Origin: G041200185 sp041200185
GTDB taxonomy: Bacteria; Pseudomonadota; Alphaproteobacteria; BNTO01
DNA: 64,000 nucleotides
Assembly: GCA_041200185.1 (NCBI GenBank)
Contig: CP165730.1
Coordinates: forward strand, 496,001-560,000
Direction: 5' to 3'
Part shown: piece after piece, positions 16,685 to 26,178 of the stretch
Layout of the letters: every line of letters begins with the position of its first letter
Position numbering within the stretch: position 1 is the first letter of the stretch
Notes under the pieces: model-generated
Seen by the model: only the letters and a program-made list of their open reading frames with translations
Database searches by the model: none
What the model was told of the DNA's origin: nothing
Translations under genes and position numbers: made by a program

Positions 16685-18190
16685 ATGATTGTGTTAAGAG
16701 GGAGTTGGCTCAAAATTTGTGCTACGCTAACGCTGACCGTGGGTGCGTTTTGCGAAGGCAAAACAGAAGATGGTGGAGACGCGAAGAACGTTATGGTTGT
16801 GAAAAAAGAAAAGGCGAAGCAAACAAAGGACACTAAGACGCAGGATGTCCCACAAGAGGCTACGGCAGGATCCAGCGAGAAAGTGAGGGCCGCGTCGGTG
16901 TCCCCCAAAATTGACATTTTCCGAGCAGAAATCCATGAGCACGATATAGGGCTTCCTCACAAAGTCTGGTTCATTCCGAGTGATCATCCCATCGTGTGCT
17001 TATCGCTAGTGTTTGAAGATGCTGGAGCTAAAAATGTGAACGCGACTCACCCGAGTTTGCCAATGTTTCTGTGGCCTATGCTTCTTAGGGGGGCAGGACG
17101 TTACAACGCCTATGATTTAAGGGGGATCCTCTACGATTGTGGGGCGACACTTGGTGCAGACGTTGATACTGATGACGTAAGCGTGTCGTTGTGGTCTCCA
17201 GTGGAATCCTACAAGAAGGTGGTCGATGTTTTGGTGCTCCTATGGTCGAATCCTCATCTTCCCAGGAAATTTTTCGCGGATTTAAGGAAGGATCTGATTG
17301 TTTCCTACCAGGAATCCCTAAAGGCTCCAGAGACACTCCTAAAGGAAGCGTGGAATAAACGTTTTTATCCCTGTGGGCATCCCTACCGGCAATCTTTGGA
17401 TAAGCTGGGAGAGGATCTCTCCTCTGTTAGTGTAAAAGACCTGAAGAATTATTTAGGCCTGTTTAGTTATCAGAACGCCAAGGTGGTGGTCTCGGGGCCA
17501 CGGGCGATGGAGGCAGAAATTGTCCAAAAGATTAAGGAGGCCCTGCGGAGGTTGCCAGCTGCACCTAAACGAACACTTCTGACAACCTGGACTCCCTCTA
17601 CAAACTCAGACGGGGATGCCTCAAAGCAAGTTCACGTCGATTTTGACGTTCCGCAGTCAATGCTGCTAGCGAGGTTGCCAGGGTTTGATTCCCAAGATCC
17701 TTCATACTTCGCAAAGCTCGTAGCTTTGGATGTTGTGGCGGGAGGAAGACTCGGGTCACTTATGTTTAGAAAGATTCGCGAAGAACAAGGCCTTGCCTAT
17801 TCTTGTTATGGAAGAAGAAAGTGGAATAGGTTAGACAATTGCATGATGTTCTTCGTTGGAACGCGGAATGAGACGCTAGCCCAGGCAAAGGACGTTTTTT
17901 TCAAGATGCTCAAAGAGATAGCTGATAAGGGAGTTTCTCAACAGGACTTTGAGATCGCCAAGAGGGTTATTATGGGTTCTTCTGTGACAACTAAAGATTC
18001 AATTATGAGTGTAGTGTGGTGGGTTGCCACACTACGCAAGATTGGTTTTTCATCCCAACAGGTTTTTAGTTATTTTGATGAACTGAGTCGCTTAAAGTAC
18101 TCGGATGTAAAGAGAGCTAGTCAAGAGCTTTTCTCTTCTTATGGGGAAGTTGTATTCGTGTCGGTTGGTAAGGCTGTTCAGGGGGTGTAA
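16685..18190 (+). CDS. M16 peptidase-like protein, catalytic motif lost
   Basis: An exported M16-family protein (501 aa) with an N-terminal hydrophobic signal and a Lys/Glu-rich linker, then the M16 fold from about residue 80. At the position of the zinc motif HxxEH it reads MFLWPMLLRGAG, so the His and Glu ligands are absent and the subunit should be non-catalytic. The C-terminal half keeps M16 features (GGRLGSLMFRKIREEQGLAYS). Good ribosome binding site (AGGAGG). The next gene, which starts right after this stop, encodes a catalytic partner. Such inactive/active pairs form heterodimers in related M16B proteases. Here the inactive member comes first. Confidence 0.82.
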   Translation: MIVLRGSWLKICATLTLTVGAFCEGKTEDGGDAKNVMVVKKEKAKQTKDTKTQDVPQEATAGSSEKVRAASVSPKIDIFRAEIHEHDIGLPHKVWFIPSDHPIVCLSLVFEDAGAKNVNATHPSLPMFLWPMLLRGAGRYNAYDLRGILYDCGATLGADVDTDDVSVSLWSPVESYKKVVDVLVLLWSNPHLPRKFFADLRKDLIVSYQESLKAPETLLKEAWNKRFYPCGHPYRQSLDKLGEDLSSVSVKDLKNYLGLFSYQNAKVVVSGPRAMEAEIVQKIKEALRRLPAAPKRTLLTTWTPSTNSDGDASKQVHVDFDVPQSMLLARLPGFDSQDPSYFAKLVALDVVAGGRLGSLMFRKIREEQGLAYSCYGRRKWNRLDNCMMFFVGTRNETLAQAKDVFFKMLKEIADKGVSQQDFEIAKRVIMGSSVTTKDSIMSVVWWVATLRKIGFSSQQVFSYFDELSRLKYSDVKRASQELFSSYGEVVFVSVGKAVQGV

Positions 18191-19645
18191 ATGATGAGAG
18201 GGTCTCGAATTTTAGCATTGTTAGGAATGGGTACATTAGTTTTGCCAGCGGGAAGCCTTGGGGAGTCAAAAGTTAATGAAAAGAGCGGCTCGCACCAGGA
18301 GAAAGCCTCTAAAGATGCAGCTGCAAAAGATGGCGATCAAAATAATACGTCAGCCAAAAACGCTAAGTCTCATCGTTTGCTGAATGCTAGAGTCAAAATA
18401 CTCGGAAATGGTATGCGAGTTGTCGTTGTCGAGGATCATGCCGTACCACGAGCAAGTGTCGGCGTTTTGTACGGTGTTGGCTCGTGTGATGACCCCGAGA
18501 ACGTATTTGGTCTCTCTCATATGACGGAGCACATGTTTTTTCATGGTTCTGCGAAATATCCCAAGATTGATGCAACTGTTGAGGGAATAGGGGGTTCCTT
18601 GAACGCTTGCACATCAGAGGATTGGACGATGTATATCGAAGATGTTCCTGTAGCAGCGCTCAACACTATCTTTGATCTTGAGGCCGATAGGATGAAGAAT
18701 TTCTACCTTAAAGACGACAAGATCTTCAAGAAAGAACAGCAAGCTGTCTATGAAGAGCGTCTCATGCTTGTTGAGAATCCGCCACTGGGACTTGCCGACG
18801 AATACATCAAACTAGCTTTATTCCCGCAGCACCCCTACGGAAAGGAGATTATTGGCTCAAGGAAGAATATCCTTGCTTATAGTCGCGAAGCCATTATGAA
18901 ACATTACCAGACATGGTATAGGCCAAATAATGCAACGTTAATTGTTATCGGGGATGTTAAAGCAGCGGAAATCTTTAGGCTGGCCGACCAGTATTTTGGA
19001 AAAATCGCAAAAAGGGATGTCCCGGCACGTGATCGCCAGAAGAACAATCTAAAAGATGGAATTCATCACCAGATAACTTACTACAGCGACAAAGTTGCCT
19101 CTCCGAAGATAGAGTTTTGGTATCATACGCCTCATCATTCAGTAGAGGGATACGCAGAAGAAGTAGCCTTGTTAGTGGGGCTCCAGGCTTTATTTGGAAG
19201 TACCCTCTTCAAATTTCGTCGTTATTTTGAAGATGAGAAATCGTGGGTATCTTCTCTTGATTACATTTGGGAAGAGTCGCTTGATGCGCGGCCGACGTGT
19301 ATATCAGCATCTCTCATGCCTGGAGTTACTCCCGAAAAATTTATTCGAGAGTTTAGAAAACGGTTGGCAGAAGTCCTGAGAAAAGGGCTTGATCGCGCCG
19401 AGTTCGAGCGAGCTCGACAAGGATGGCTTACATCGACAAAGTACGAGGTTTTTAAAGGGCATGGAAATATACGTTTCGCATTAGTAAGGCTAGCCCTTGG
19501 TTACACGCTTGAACAGATAGAGGCATTGCCACAGTACATTGCAACGACGACTTATGACCAGGTCATGGCTGTATTGCGTAAGGCCTTCTCGGTCGATCCT
19601 TTAGGGATCGTTTTGTGTTTGCCGGAGGTACAACGAAAGGCGTAA
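18191..19645 (+). CDS. M16 family zinc peptidase, catalytic subunit
   Basis: An insulinase/pitrilysin-family protease (484 aa) with a signal peptide (ILALLGMGTLVLPAGSLG) and a Lys/Ala-rich linker. The inverted zinc motif is intact: SHMTEHMFFHGS gives HxxEH, and the downstream Glu of KEQQAVYEER can be the third ligand. It starts directly after the stop of the inactive partner, so the two are almost certainly co-expressed. A periplasmic role in peptide degradation is inferred from the signal peptide and the family (PqqL and YmxG-like proteins). Confidence 0.87.
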   Translation: MMRGSRILALLGMGTLVLPAGSLGESKVNEKSGSHQEKASKDAAAKDGDQNNTSAKNAKSHRLLNARVKILGNGMRVVVVEDHAVPRASVGVLYGVGSCDDPENVFGLSHMTEHMFFHGSAKYPKIDATVEGIGGSLNACTSEDWTMYIEDVPVAALNTIFDLEADRMKNFYLKDDKIFKKEQQAVYEERLMLVENPPLGLADEYIKLALFPQHPYGKEIIGSRKNILAYSREAIMKHYQTWYRPNNATLIVIGDVKAAEIFRLADQYFGKIAKRDVPARDRQKNNLKDGIHHQITYYSDKVASPKIEFWYHTPHHSVEGYAEEVALLVGLQALFGSTLFKFRRYFEDEKSWVSSLDYIWEESLDARPTCISASLMPGVTPEKFIREFRKRLAEVLRKGLDRAEFERARQGWLTSTKYEVFKGHGNIRFALVRLALGYTLEQIEALPQYIATTTYDQVMAVLRKAFSVDPLGIVLCLPEVQRKA

Positions 19646-19657
19646 GCGAGGAGGAGA

Positions 19658-20713
19658 ATGGCAAAGAGTTCGCAATTAACGGCACGATCTATTGAGATTT
19701 TCCGTGAGTTGGTGGACGCCTACCTTGAGACAGGCGAGGCGGTGGGGTCTCGCCTTTTGTCAAAACGCTCACAGTATCCCCTGTCATCAGCCACAATCCG
19801 CAATATTATGGCAGATTTGGAAGAAATGGGATTGTTGTACGCTCCTCATACCTCAGCTGGGCGTATCCCAACAGAGGCGGGGTTTAACTTCTTCGTGAAT
19901 GGTCTCTTGGAGTGTTCCGATTTCACGGAATATTCTGATGAAGAGATTGAGCAAGCCCTTGAGGAACACGCTGAGGAGGGGGTTGATGCTGTTATTGAGA
20001 AGGCAACGTCGTTACTATCAGGCTTATCGAAATATGCAGGAATCGTCTTATCTCCCCAAAGCGATCCTGTTCTTCAGCGCATTGAGTTTGTTTCTTTGGG
20101 AGAAGGACGCCTCTTAGTAATTATGCTCTCCGACTCCGGGCATATTGAAAATCGACTTATTCAAGGGCCAGGTAACTTATCTCCAGATCGACTAAAAGAA
20201 GTGTCAAATTACCTTTCAACTTACCTGGCTGGGAAGACAGTAGCTGAAGGTCTCTTGTGGGTTCAGAATGAATTGTCGGTCGACAAGGGGGACTTCAACA
20301 AGACGGCAGCTCACATTCTTCATCAAAGTCTTAAGTCGTGGTCAGCGAAAGAAAAGTCTTCGACGTTTGTTTTAAAAGGGCAAGCTAATCTTCTAGAACA
20401 TATCGAAGAATTGGATGAGCTTAATCGTGTACGTCATTTGTTTGAAGCCATCGAAACAAAGGAAACCATGGTAGGGCTGCTTGACTCGACAGCAAAGGCG
20501 CAGGGAATTCAGGTCTTTATTGGCTCGGCAAATGAGAAATTCAATTTGGCGGGTTGTTCGCTCATTGCTTCGCCTTATCACTCAACTCATCGACGAATTG
20601 TAGGAGCCGTTGGCGTTATCGGACCGACAAACATGAACTATCGCCAAGTTATTCCTTTGGTGAGTTGCACATCTAAGATTATCGGTCGACTTCTTAAAGA
20701 TAAAACAGTGTAG
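19658..20713 (+). CDS. hrcA: Heat-inducible transcription repressor HrcA
   Basis: HrcA binds CIRCE operators and represses groESL and dnaK operons. The N-terminal winged helix (LTARSIEIFRELVDAYLETGEAVGS and the SSATIRNIMADLEEMGLL recognition helix) is followed by HTSAGRIPTEAGF, all hallmark segments, then the GAF-like domain (VIGSANE-type segment near VFIGSANEKFNLAGCSL) and a C-terminal dimerisation part ending GVIGPTNMNYRQVIPLV. The length is standard. The ribosome binding site is GAGGAG. The usual neighbour grpE is missing; a candidate operator lies before dnaK at 62146-62165. Confidence 0.95.
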   Translation: MAKSSQLTARSIEIFRELVDAYLETGEAVGSRLLSKRSQYPLSSATIRNIMADLEEMGLLYAPHTSAGRIPTEAGFNFFVNGLLECSDFTEYSDEEIEQALEEHAEEGVDAVIEKATSLLSGLSKYAGIVLSPQSDPVLQRIEFVSLGEGRLLVIMLSDSGHIENRLIQGPGNLSPDRLKEVSNYLSTYLAGKTVAEGLLWVQNELSVDKGDFNKTAAHILHQSLKSWSAKEKSSTFVLKGQANLLEHIEELDELNRVRHLFEAIETKETMVGLLDSTAKAQGIQVFIGSANEKFNLAGCSLIASPYHSTHRRIVGAVGVIGPTNMNYRQVIPLVSCTSKIIGRLLKDKTV

Positions 20714-20732
20714 CAGCAACAAGAAAGAAGCG

Positions 20733-21371
20733 TTAACCAGCCTTGCGGGAGAGCAAAGTTCTGGCTTCGGAAGGATGTGCCGACACAGATCTCCGATCCA
20801 AAAAGGCTGCAGATAAGGTGGCGTCGTCTAGATAATTAAGCTCTCCACCCATAGGAACGCCTTGAGCAAGGAAGGAAACTTTTTCAACCCATGGACTAAG
20901 GAGATCCGCTAAGTAAAAGGCCGTAGCTTGCCCCTCCAGCGTTGCGCTCAAAGCAATCACAACCTCCTGAAATGAATACATCTGAACCCGTCGCGTTAGC
21001 GCAGCTATAGAAAGTTGCTCAGGCCCAACATTATCCATAGCGGACAAACAACCTCCGAGGACATGATACTGTCCGTTGAAAAAACGAGCCCTCTCCAGCG
21101 TCCACAAATCTGCAACTGTTTCAACAACACACAGCAAGCTGGCATCACGCGAAGAGTCAGTGCACAAGTGACAAGGTTGTACATGATCAAGATTGCCACA
21201 AATGTCGCACCTTTTAACTTTCTCTTTGACAGTCTTCAAATCAACGAGCAGCTGATCGAGTAAATTTTGCTGATCCCTTAAGAGAAAAAGCACCGTTCGT
21301 TGAGCCAACCTAGGTCCAACGCCAGGGAGCTTGGACAATGTCCTGATGAGATCCGCCACGGGAGAAGTCAT
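20733..21371 (-). CDS. recR: Recombination mediator RecR
   Basis: RecR works with RecF and RecO to load RecA on gapped DNA. The N-terminal helix-hairpin-helix reads LSKLPGVGPRLAQR, the zinc finger is CDICGNLDHVQPCHLC, and the Toprim domain begins LLCVVETVADL with the Walker-like ALSATLEGQATA segment. I start it at ATG 21371, with CAGGTAAT upstream, giving 212 aa; the upstream frame adds an implausible extension. It converges with hrcA 20 bases away. The usual upstream genes dnaX and ybaB are not here. Confidence 0.93.
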   Translation of the reverse strand: MTSPVADLIRTLSKLPGVGPRLAQRTVLFLLRDQQNLLDQLLVDLKTVKEKVKRCDICGNLDHVQPCHLCTDSSRDASLLCVVETVADLWTLERARFFNGQYHVLGGCLSAMDNVGPEQLSIAALTRRVQMYSFQEVVIALSATLEGQATAFYLADLLSPWVEKVSFLAQGVPMGGELNYLDDATLSAAFLDRRSVSAHPSEARTLLSRKAG

Positions 21372-22378
21372 ATTACCTGAGTCGAGATAACCACGCGCTT
21401 TATTAAGACCGATTTTTTCCCCGCCAGCAAGGGGGATGAGAAGACTACGGGGGAGAGATAGGAAGATAATCAAGTATCTAGGGTGTGGTTGAGAAACATA
21501 GTAGAAAATTTAGAAATACAAACCGGAAGGAAGTATGAGGCTAAGGAACAGCTTGCTTTATCAAGAATACGCGACATTTGGTACCATCGATTGGGTCGAC
21601 CTGATGGTCACCGGAGCTCGTACTCGCGCCAAAAAGATTTGATAATGCAAGAAAGGAGAAGCGCGTAGCGAAGGACAGAGATTTGATTCCGAGGAATTAA
21701 CGATTTTGATGACGCCGATCATCAAAATCTCGAGGTAAGAGAAGGAGGCAGCATAACCGAAGACTCTCCAGGAAAGAGACGGATACTTGGCGGCGTCTTT
21801 GATCGTTTGAAACAATGGAAAATTTGGGGAAGTGTTTGTCATGGTTTCCAGTAAAAGCATCATTTAGGGGGTAATTCTAGATTAGATTTATAAAATTTTA
21901 TTAATATAGTATAGTAAAATATGAGATAAAAGTTTTGTTTGGAAAATGACTATTATTTGTATCTCAAAAAAGTAATAGTGCTTCGCAATATGCCTATTAA
22001 AGCTTCGCGCGTCTGAGGAGGAAGAAAAGCGGCGATCTATCTGCATTGCTATTGTGTAACTCCTAGGAAAAAGGGGGTAGCTTAAAAGGACGCGTAGGGA
22101 GAGGTAACGCTTTCGCTTTAACAAGGTAGAAAATGCTTTGTTGGCGTGGTAAATTCTGCTTGTCGGTTTTTGAAAGGTTTTTTATGCAAATTGCGGGGAA
22201 CAAGGGGAGCTGGGTTGTGCCGGTAATGGTCAAGGGCGTGATTGTGTCATATTTTTTTACGCAAATAAAATGTAAAGTATTTACTTAGTATTAGTTTTTG
22301 GGCTATTTTAATAGTGGAAGTTTGTGTATTCCTTGCCCTACAATGGTATTGGAGCTGAAGGAGACAGTTGAGGACGAC
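21372..22378. other. Intergenic region without a supported gene
   Basis: About 1 kb. A reverse ORF at 21561-21863 and short forward readings around 21530-21640 have no ribosome binding site and no family resemblance. The latter half is AT-rich. TACAAT at 22339-22344 may be the -10 box of the following gene. Confidence 0.4.
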
Positions 22379-23650
22379 ATGCTGAAATTTTTGAGAGTGA
22401 CACGGCGGCCGACTGGTTTGCCAATTCAATCGGCGAGAGGGATCAGTTCTGTGGACAAATCGCAGACGGTGGAGAGTTCAGCGTTGAGGTCTTCGCCTCG
22501 GGCGGGGAGAGGAATGGCTGAAGCTTCAACGGAGCGAGGGTGGTTTTTGAAGACGACTCATTGCACCGACATGCAGGCCTTCTTCTCGGGGCGGCCGGCG
22601 CTACATTCCTACGGAGAGATTGGAGACACCCGGGACCGTTTCATGCAGCTCCCTGAGAAAGAGCGGTGGGGTTTTGAGGGTGATTTTATTCGGATGGATG
22701 AGAGACCCATATCTGAACTAGCCTCTCACGTAGCTGGAGCTGAGGTTCAGGCGTCTGCTGTTGCCTCCGAGCGGTCTTCTCGGCCTCGTCGTTTTCCTCG
22801 CATGGCAGGTAACAGAGTTCGTAGGACAACGAGTGAGGGGTCATTTGGGGCGAAGGAAGTAAGCTCCGTTACCGATTTGCTGGCGCCGATGAGTTGCCCA
22901 GAATCGACCACGAGTCCAACTCTACCTAGCTCGGTCGACGCTCCTGTCGCTGCTCTGCCTTCGGAACAACAGGAAGGGTTGCCTTCGTCACCGGTCTGCG
23001 GACCTTTTGCTTCAACCCCGTCCTTGGAGCCAAAATCAGACTATGAGCGTGGGTATCAGGACGGTTTTGAAGCTGGATTCAGGATGGGACAGAGGTTAGG
23101 TGGAGGTCAGGCCACAGCAGGAACGGACCAGCAGCAAATGACCAGTAAAGAGGCCTCCCGATCAGTTTTTCCAAAACCTACGAGTCCTTCTCAGATACAG
23201 CAAGGGAGTTGGAAAGAAGGAAACCTTGGACAGCAAGCGGGAAACCCGATTGCAGCGAGGTCTTTTTCTCCAGGAAGTTCTGTACGCTCCAACGTAGCTG
23301 GGGCAGGAGTAGCTCCGCAAAGTCAGGCCCTTCGGCAATCGACAGATAGTGTTGTTGTAAAGAGGCAGAAGTCGACTCCTCAAGATCTAAGTCCTGCGGT
23401 GTCTCTAGCAAGACTGCGAGCGGAAGAACTTCGTCGTCGGTTAGGATCAGCAAGAGGGGATGACTCTAACTCGGAGGAGGTGGCTCTTTCGTCTGAGTCA
23501 CGTGAGGAGCCCTCTGAATGTCCGGCTTGCTGTGGGGAGAGATCCAGAGACGACAAACCTCGAGAAGCGTCCAAAAAGACTTCCTTGAGCAACTTTGCTT
23601 TGGCAGGATTGCAGGATTTGCTTAACCAGAAGGCCAAAGAGAGCCTGTGA
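22379..23650 (+). CDS. Disordered low-complexity protein, unrecognised (about 423 aa)
   Basis: The likely start is ATG 22379 with a GAGGACGAC sequence before it; in-frame upstream codons reach 22298. The protein is rich in Ser, Pro, Arg, Glu and Gln and looks largely disordered. It holds one ordered-looking segment, SDYERGYQDGFEAGFRMG, a repetitive Tyr/Gly-Asp/Phe helix of a type seen in flexible linker or coat proteins. The C-terminal part has a Cys pair (CPACCGE). There is no signal peptide or membrane segment. Its end overlaps the start of a pyrH fragment in another frame. Function unknown; a secreted effector is possible but unsupported. Confidence 0.5.
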   Translation: MLKFLRVTRRPTGLPIQSARGISSVDKSQTVESSALRSSPRAGRGMAEASTERGWFLKTTHCTDMQAFFSGRPALHSYGEIGDTRDRFMQLPEKERWGFEGDFIRMDERPISELASHVAGAEVQASAVASERSSRPRRFPRMAGNRVRRTTSEGSFGAKEVSSVTDLLAPMSCPESTTSPTLPSSVDAPVAALPSEQQEGLPSSPVCGPFASTPSLEPKSDYERGYQDGFEAGFRMGQRLGGGQATAGTDQQQMTSKEASRSVFPKPTSPSQIQQGSWKEGNLGQQAGNPIAARSFSPGSSVRSNVAGAGVAPQSQALRQSTDSVVVKRQKSTPQDLSPAVSLARLRAEELRRRLGSARGDDSNSEEVALSSESREEPSECPACCGERSRDDKPREASKKTSLSNFALAGLQDLLNQKAKESL

Positions 23651-23912
23651 GATGAGGTGTGACGGCCTTTTGAAGGCAACAAAGGTAGACGGTGTTTACG
23701 AGGACGATCCTATCAAGAACCCTCAAGCCGTTTTTTTGGAGGAGTTAACACATGACGATTGCTTGCGGCGCGAGCTCAAGATCATGGATGCAACGGCGCT
23801 CATGCTAGCACGAGACGAACAACTTCCCATCATAGTAGCCAACACCTTTGTGCCTGATATGGTGAAAGGTGCCTGCCGAGGGGGACTCAAAAAATCGGTT
23901 ATCAAGGCTTAA
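23643..23912 (+). pseudogene. pyrH: C-terminal fragment of UMP kinase
   Basis: This frame encodes the last 85-90 residues of a UMP kinase: ACEMRCDGLLKATKVDGVY, then IMDATALMLARDEQLPIIVAN and the VKGACRGG segment. The N-terminal two thirds of the enzyme (P-loop and UMP-binding part) is missing; the sequence upstream belongs to the disordered ORF in a different frame. It could not be an active kinase. A full pyrH must exist elsewhere, so this is a truncated duplicate or a relic of a rearrangement. Confidence 0.8.
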
Positions 23913-24303
23913 GTGACCTTAGGGATAGCGAGTTGTTGATCTGGAGTGATGCCGGTGGAAAGGTAGGTATACAGATGCGTTGAGGATGGGCTCTTGGGTG
24001 ATGAGAGGAGCGTAATTTTTTCGAGCTTGAAAAACTACAAGTATTGGCAATAAGTGTCGAAAAGTTTTTCATTGCAACCAATATGCGCTCAGAAAAAATC
24101 TTGATAGCTCTACAATTTGTAATAGATCATGTTTACTGAAATAAATTTTGCGTTGAAAGTTGGATGATAGACTTGCATTTTAAAAAAATGCTTGTTGTGT
24201 CAATGAAAGTTTTTTGAGATTTTAGTTTTGTGGGAAAAATAATAAAATGCAGAATTCCGTCAAATAATTTCTTATTCGGTATAATTTTTATCATGAATAA
24301 TCA
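23913..24303. other. AT-rich intergenic region
   Basis: I see no gene, tRNA or clear terminator in this stretch. Confidence 0.4.
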
Positions 24304-25059
24304 CTACCTTGTCTTAAAGGCCTTTGCCAGGGCAAGGGCACGGACTTCCGCGGCGCCTGCAGCCAAAAGAACTCTTCGACACTCTGACATGGTTGCTCCT
24401 GAGCCGATAACGTCATCGATAAGGGCGATTGTTTTCTCTTTGATAATACTTTGGGCCGCCGAGGGTACGGCGAAAACGCCGTTGACGTTACGTGTTCGTT
24501 CCTCTTTGTTGCGTCCCTTCTGTTTAGGAGTGCATTGCGTTCGCTTTAGGAGATCGAGCCGAACAGGAGGACAGTCCTTATTCCAATGCCGCAGCCCCAA
24601 AGCCAGAAGGGCCGCCTGATTATAGGTCCGTTGCCAAAGGCGGAGGGGATGAAGAGGAACTGGAACAATGAAGTCAACGTTATTTATATCGTTCTTGTTA
24701 AAGAATTTAGCGAAGACAAGAGCTAAGTGCGGTTCATTATGCTCTTTCATTCGAAGGATGAACGGTTTCGAAAAATCATCGTACACAAGAGCAGCTATGA
24801 ATTGATGACGAGGCGGCGAAAACCCTGACCGCAAACATGCCTCACAACACTGAGTTGAAATGTCGCTGGGATAACGTTCGGCTTGTTTTGCCTGAATAGG
24901 AGCCCCACAGCAGCGACAGGTGTTGCGATTAATAAAATTCAGAGAGAGCCAGCAATGCGAACAGAGGGAATAGTACTCTTCGGTGGGTGCACCGCAAAAA
25001 GCACAGGTTGGTGGAAAAAGAATCGTTTTGATCTTACTGAGCCAGAACCGAGGTAACAT
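24304..25059 (-). CDS. comF: ComF family phosphoribosyltransferase-like protein
   Basis: ComF proteins are needed for uptake of transforming DNA in several bacteria. The N-terminal zinc-finger-like part has CAFCGAP, CSHC and CRCCGAP, and a second Cys pair (CCEAC). The C-terminal phosphoribosyltransferase domain carries IALIDDVIGSGATMSE, the PRPP-binding loop, near residue 215. The length (251 aa) fits the family. Convergent context: the 3-prime end faces the pyrH fragment. Together with DprA it hints at retained competence functions. Confidence 0.9.
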   Translation of the reverse strand: MLPRFWLSKIKTILFPPTCAFCGAPTEEYYSLCSHCWLSLNFINRNTCRCCGAPIQAKQAERYPSDISTQCCEACLRSGFSPPRHQFIAALVYDDFSKPFILRMKEHNEPHLALVFAKFFNKNDINNVDFIVPVPLHPLRLWQRTYNQAALLALGLRHWNKDCPPVRLDLLKRTQCTPKQKGRNKEERTRNVNGVFAVPSAAQSIIKEKTIALIDDVIGSGATMSECRRVLLAAGAAEVRALALAKAFKTR

Positions 25060-25335
25060 AAATGTCGTCCGAATATATCTCTCTACATGTCCTATTCTAA
25101 CACAATATATATTAGTAAATAAATGAAGATAATGGAGTTGTATACTTAAAATCGTCTATCAATAAATGATGGGAGATGCCAAACCTCTCACAAGGGTTTA
25201 TGGTGGATGTTGTGGAGAATTGTTCTTTGGAATTTCTCAATGTTGACCTAAATCGAGAAGGGGAAGTATAGGGGCATTTGAGGAATATATAATCTACGGT
25301 ACCTGGAGAAAAAGTATCGAGAATGAAGGATCTTA

Positions 25336-26178
25336 CTAGATGCTGTTGCCCTTTAACCCCTTACCCCCAAATCACCACGCAGGCCAAACAAATGGCGGCA
25401 AAGAACGAGGCCACAGTTTTGCAGTATCTCGTAGAAATCCCCCTCAATCTTTTTAATTTTAAAAATGCATTTTCGACAAGCCTACGCGTCTTATAGAGAT
25501 CTTTATCTCTTTCTCGTTGAATTTTTCTGCTCTTTCTGGGTAGAATACAAACTTCCATCCCCATAAAAGTCCCTGCATTCAAAATCTCCTGCGAATCGTA
25601 AGCTTTGTCGGCTATCAAGCGCTCTGCTTTCATTCCTTGAATAAGCTGCCAAGCTGTTTTGCCGTCTGCTGTGACGCCATCTGTCATAACAAATCGGACG
25701 GGAAGACCAGCCTCATCCACGGCCCAATGCAGTTGACTTGTGAGCCTCCTTTTGAGCGCCCAAGCGCTTGATGGCCTCCTTTGGCTCCGGCGGCAGAAAG
25801 TTGCATTTTGATAAAAGTTGAATCTAACATAAGGGATTCTCACTCAGAATGTTTCCATAAAATTTCCATCATTTTTTGCCATATACCCTTCTTTTGCGCG
25901 CCGAAATCTCTGAAAAACAGTGTTCCATTTTCCGTATTCAGGAGGAAGACTTCTCCAAGAACCCCCCTCATGTATGACGAAAAGGACAGCATTGATAAAA
26001 AGTCTATTATCCTTCGCTGTTCGTCCTGGCTGATCTTTACGTCCTACGCAAAGAGGCTCAATTTTGTTCCAAAGTTGGTCTGAAATGTCGTGTCGATGAA
26101 GGGCTGTCATGGAAAATCTCGGTTTTGTAAAGTTCCTCGCAGAGCATTCTACCCTATTTAAATGTCAACAGAATCTAG
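25336..26178 (-). mobile_element. IS5-family (IS427-like group) insertion sequence, degenerate
   Basis: The element is about 843 bp. Its ends are inverted repeats: CTAGATGCTGTTGCCCTTTAA at the left (first 20 bases listed as 25336-25355) and the complement at 26158-26178, differing at a few positions. The outermost CTAG at each end may be a 4-bp target duplication or part of the repeat; being palindromic it is ambiguous. The transposase is on the reverse strand and interrupted (see the pseudogene entry). A deleted relative lies at 53952-54290. Confidence 0.75.
25361..26110 (-). pseudogene. IS5-family transposase, multiply frameshifted
   Basis: The N-terminal part (26110 downward) has ALHRHDISDQLWNKIEP and the GGSWRSLPPEYG motif. 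Near 25880 the homologous reading moves to another frame (WQKMMEILW), crosses an in-frame TGA at 25840-25842, continues as LMLDSTFIKMQLSAAGAKGG carrying the first catalytic Asp, and then moves again near 25745 to LTSQLHWAVDEAG, LIADKAYDS (second Asp) and VENAFLKLKRLRGISTRY (the Glu region). One of these shifts could be programmed, as some IS5 relatives do, but two shifts plus a stop codon make an inactive copy more likely. Confidence 0.75.

Noticed and set aside
21515..21560. A CCGGAAGGAAG segment upstream of recR, resembling the conserved loop of bacterial signal recognition particle RNA, which often lies near dnaX-recR.
   Set aside because: The flanking AGGTCAGG and CAGCC parts are missing and no stem can be drawn around it.
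21483..21668. Forward reading containing GTIDWVDLMV, faintly like a CvpA N-terminus.
   Set aside because: Similarity covers only about ten residues and ends in a stop without membrane segments.
25844..25870. TTTCCATAAAATTT inside the IS, similar to the palindromic repeat family.
   Set aside because: It lies within transposase coding sequence and the flanks do not match the repeat; treated as coincidence.
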